Source of the DNA: an uncultured Rhodospirillales bacterium
GTDB taxonomy: Bacteria; Pseudomonadota; Alphaproteobacteria; Acetobacterales; Acetobacteraceae
Assembly (NCBI GenBank): GCA_903844785.1
Contig: CAIMVB010000266.1
Location: 1 to 5,958, forward strand
DNA length: 5,958 bases
Direction: 5' to 3'
How positions within the stretch are numbered: position 1 is the stretch's first letter; the number at the start of each line of letters is the position of its first letter. Below the pieces are notes generated by a model. That model was not told the DNA's origin. It did no database searches and saw nothing but the letters and a program-made list of their open reading frames with translations. The position numbers and the translations under genes are program-made. Positions 5,338-5,958 of the stretch are shown here, piece by piece.

Positions 5338-5958
5338 ATGGCGGAGAAGATCGGTTTTGTCGGGCTCGGCGCGATGGGTGAGCCTATGGCGCGCAATCTG
5401 CTGAAGGCCGGCTTTGGCCTGGTGGTGCATGATATAGATGCGCGCAAGGTGCAGGCGCTGTCGGAAGCGGGCGCAGAGGTTGCCCATGCGCCTGAAGCCA
5501 TTGCGCGGCAATGCGCGCATTCCATCTGCATGGTGGAAACCACGGCACAAGCGGAATCCGTAATCCGAGGCTTCGCCGCTGGCGCCGCGCCCGGGCATAC
5601 CGTGATTTGCATGAGCACGGTGGATGTCACTGCACTGCGTGCGCTGGGTGAGGAACTTGCCGCCAAGGGTATCATGCTGCTGGATGCGCCCGTTTCAGGT
5701 GGCACCAAGGGTGCTGCTGCCGGCACGCTTTCGGTGATTTGCGGCGGCCCCGAAAAGGCCTTCGCCGCCTGTGAGGGTATGTTTCGCGCCATGGGCGCCA
5801 ATGTTTTTCACATGGGTGATCTTGGTGCGGGCCTTGCCATGAAGCTCATCAACAACATGCTGCTGCAAATCCAGGTGGTGGCGATTGCGGAAGGCATGGT
5901 GCTGGGCGCCAAGGCTGGGCTTGACCCCCAGCGTGTGATTGATGTGCTGCGCGTCAGC
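5338..5958 (+). CDS. Beta-hydroxyacid dehydrogenase, 3-hydroxyisobutyrate dehydrogenase-like (3' end beyond window)
   Basis: An open frame of 207 codons that reaches the right edge without a stop; family members are about 290-300 residues, so roughly a third is missing. The N-terminal Rossmann domain begins KIGFVGLGAMGEPMARNL with the GxGxxG loop at 9-14. Asp32 in VVHDID suggests NAD over NADP. Further hallmarks are STVD at 93-96, the substrate-binding DAPVSGG at 116-122, and the catalytic lysine in GLAMKLINN (Lys169, with Asn173 four residues on). The family oxidises 3-hydroxyisobutyrate, reduces tartronate semialdehyde, or handles related beta-hydroxyacids; the visible part does not distinguish these. 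The ATG lies 2 bases after the SDR stop, and a GGGGGGA run inside the SDR's last codons (5324-5330) serves as its ribosome-binding site with a 7-base spacer. This implies tight co-expression with the SDR. Confidence 0.93.
   Translation, partial: MAEKIGFVGLGAMGEPMARNLLKAGFGLVVHDIDARKVQALSEAGAEVAHAPEAIARQCAHSICMVETTAQAESVIRGFAAGAAPGHTVICMSTVDVTALRALGEELAAKGIMLLDAPVSGGTKGAAAGTLSVICGGPEKAFAACEGMFRAMGANVFHMGDLGAGLAMKLINNMLLQIQVVAIAEGMVLGAKAGLDPQRVIDVLRVS

Overview
The window looks like a piece of a proteobacterial chromosome, most likely alphaproteobacterial. The Acetobacteraceae (Roseomonas-like relatives) are my best guess. This rests on GC-rich composition, frequent GCG/GGC/CGC codons, strong purine-rich ribosome-binding sites, and an orphan Bug-type solute-binding protein next to oxidoreductases. 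It is inference; no phylogenetic marker is present. Coding density is very high: six genes, five on + and one on -, with only one non-coding stretch above 100 bases. I see no RNA gene, mobile element, CRISPR array or long repeat.

Layout. (1) 59-2373, +: a two-gene unit made of a thiamine-diphosphate (ThDP) enzyme of the benzoylformate decarboxylase/IlvX type and a short-chain dehydrogenase (SDR) fold protein that lacks the classical Ser-Tyr-Lys catalytic residues. The unit ends in a hairpin that overlaps the second stop codon. (2) 2383-3330, -: a Bug-family (TctC-like) periplasmic solute-binding protein, convergent with the SDR at a distance of 9 bases. (3) 3331-3454: a divergent intergenic region with candidate back-to-back promoters. 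(4) 3455 to the window end, +: a luciferase-like flavin-dependent monooxygenase, a second SDR with intact catalytic residues, and a beta-hydroxyacid dehydrogenase of the 3-hydroxyisobutyrate dehydrogenase type that runs off the right edge. The last two genes are separated by 2 bases.

How they may fit together (inference). The content is typical of a catabolic island for a small organic acid or other carbonyl-containing compound. The Bug protein would capture a carboxylate in the periplasm, the flavin monooxygenase would oxidise a substrate, two nicotinamide dehydrogenases would act on hydroxyl/carbonyl intermediates, and the ThDP enzyme would cleave or form a C-C bond next to a keto group. 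The substrate cannot be read from the sequence. No transport membrane subunits, regulator or flavin reductase are in view. The most unusual element is the first SDR-like protein, with all three core catalytic positions replaced, next to the ThDP enzyme.
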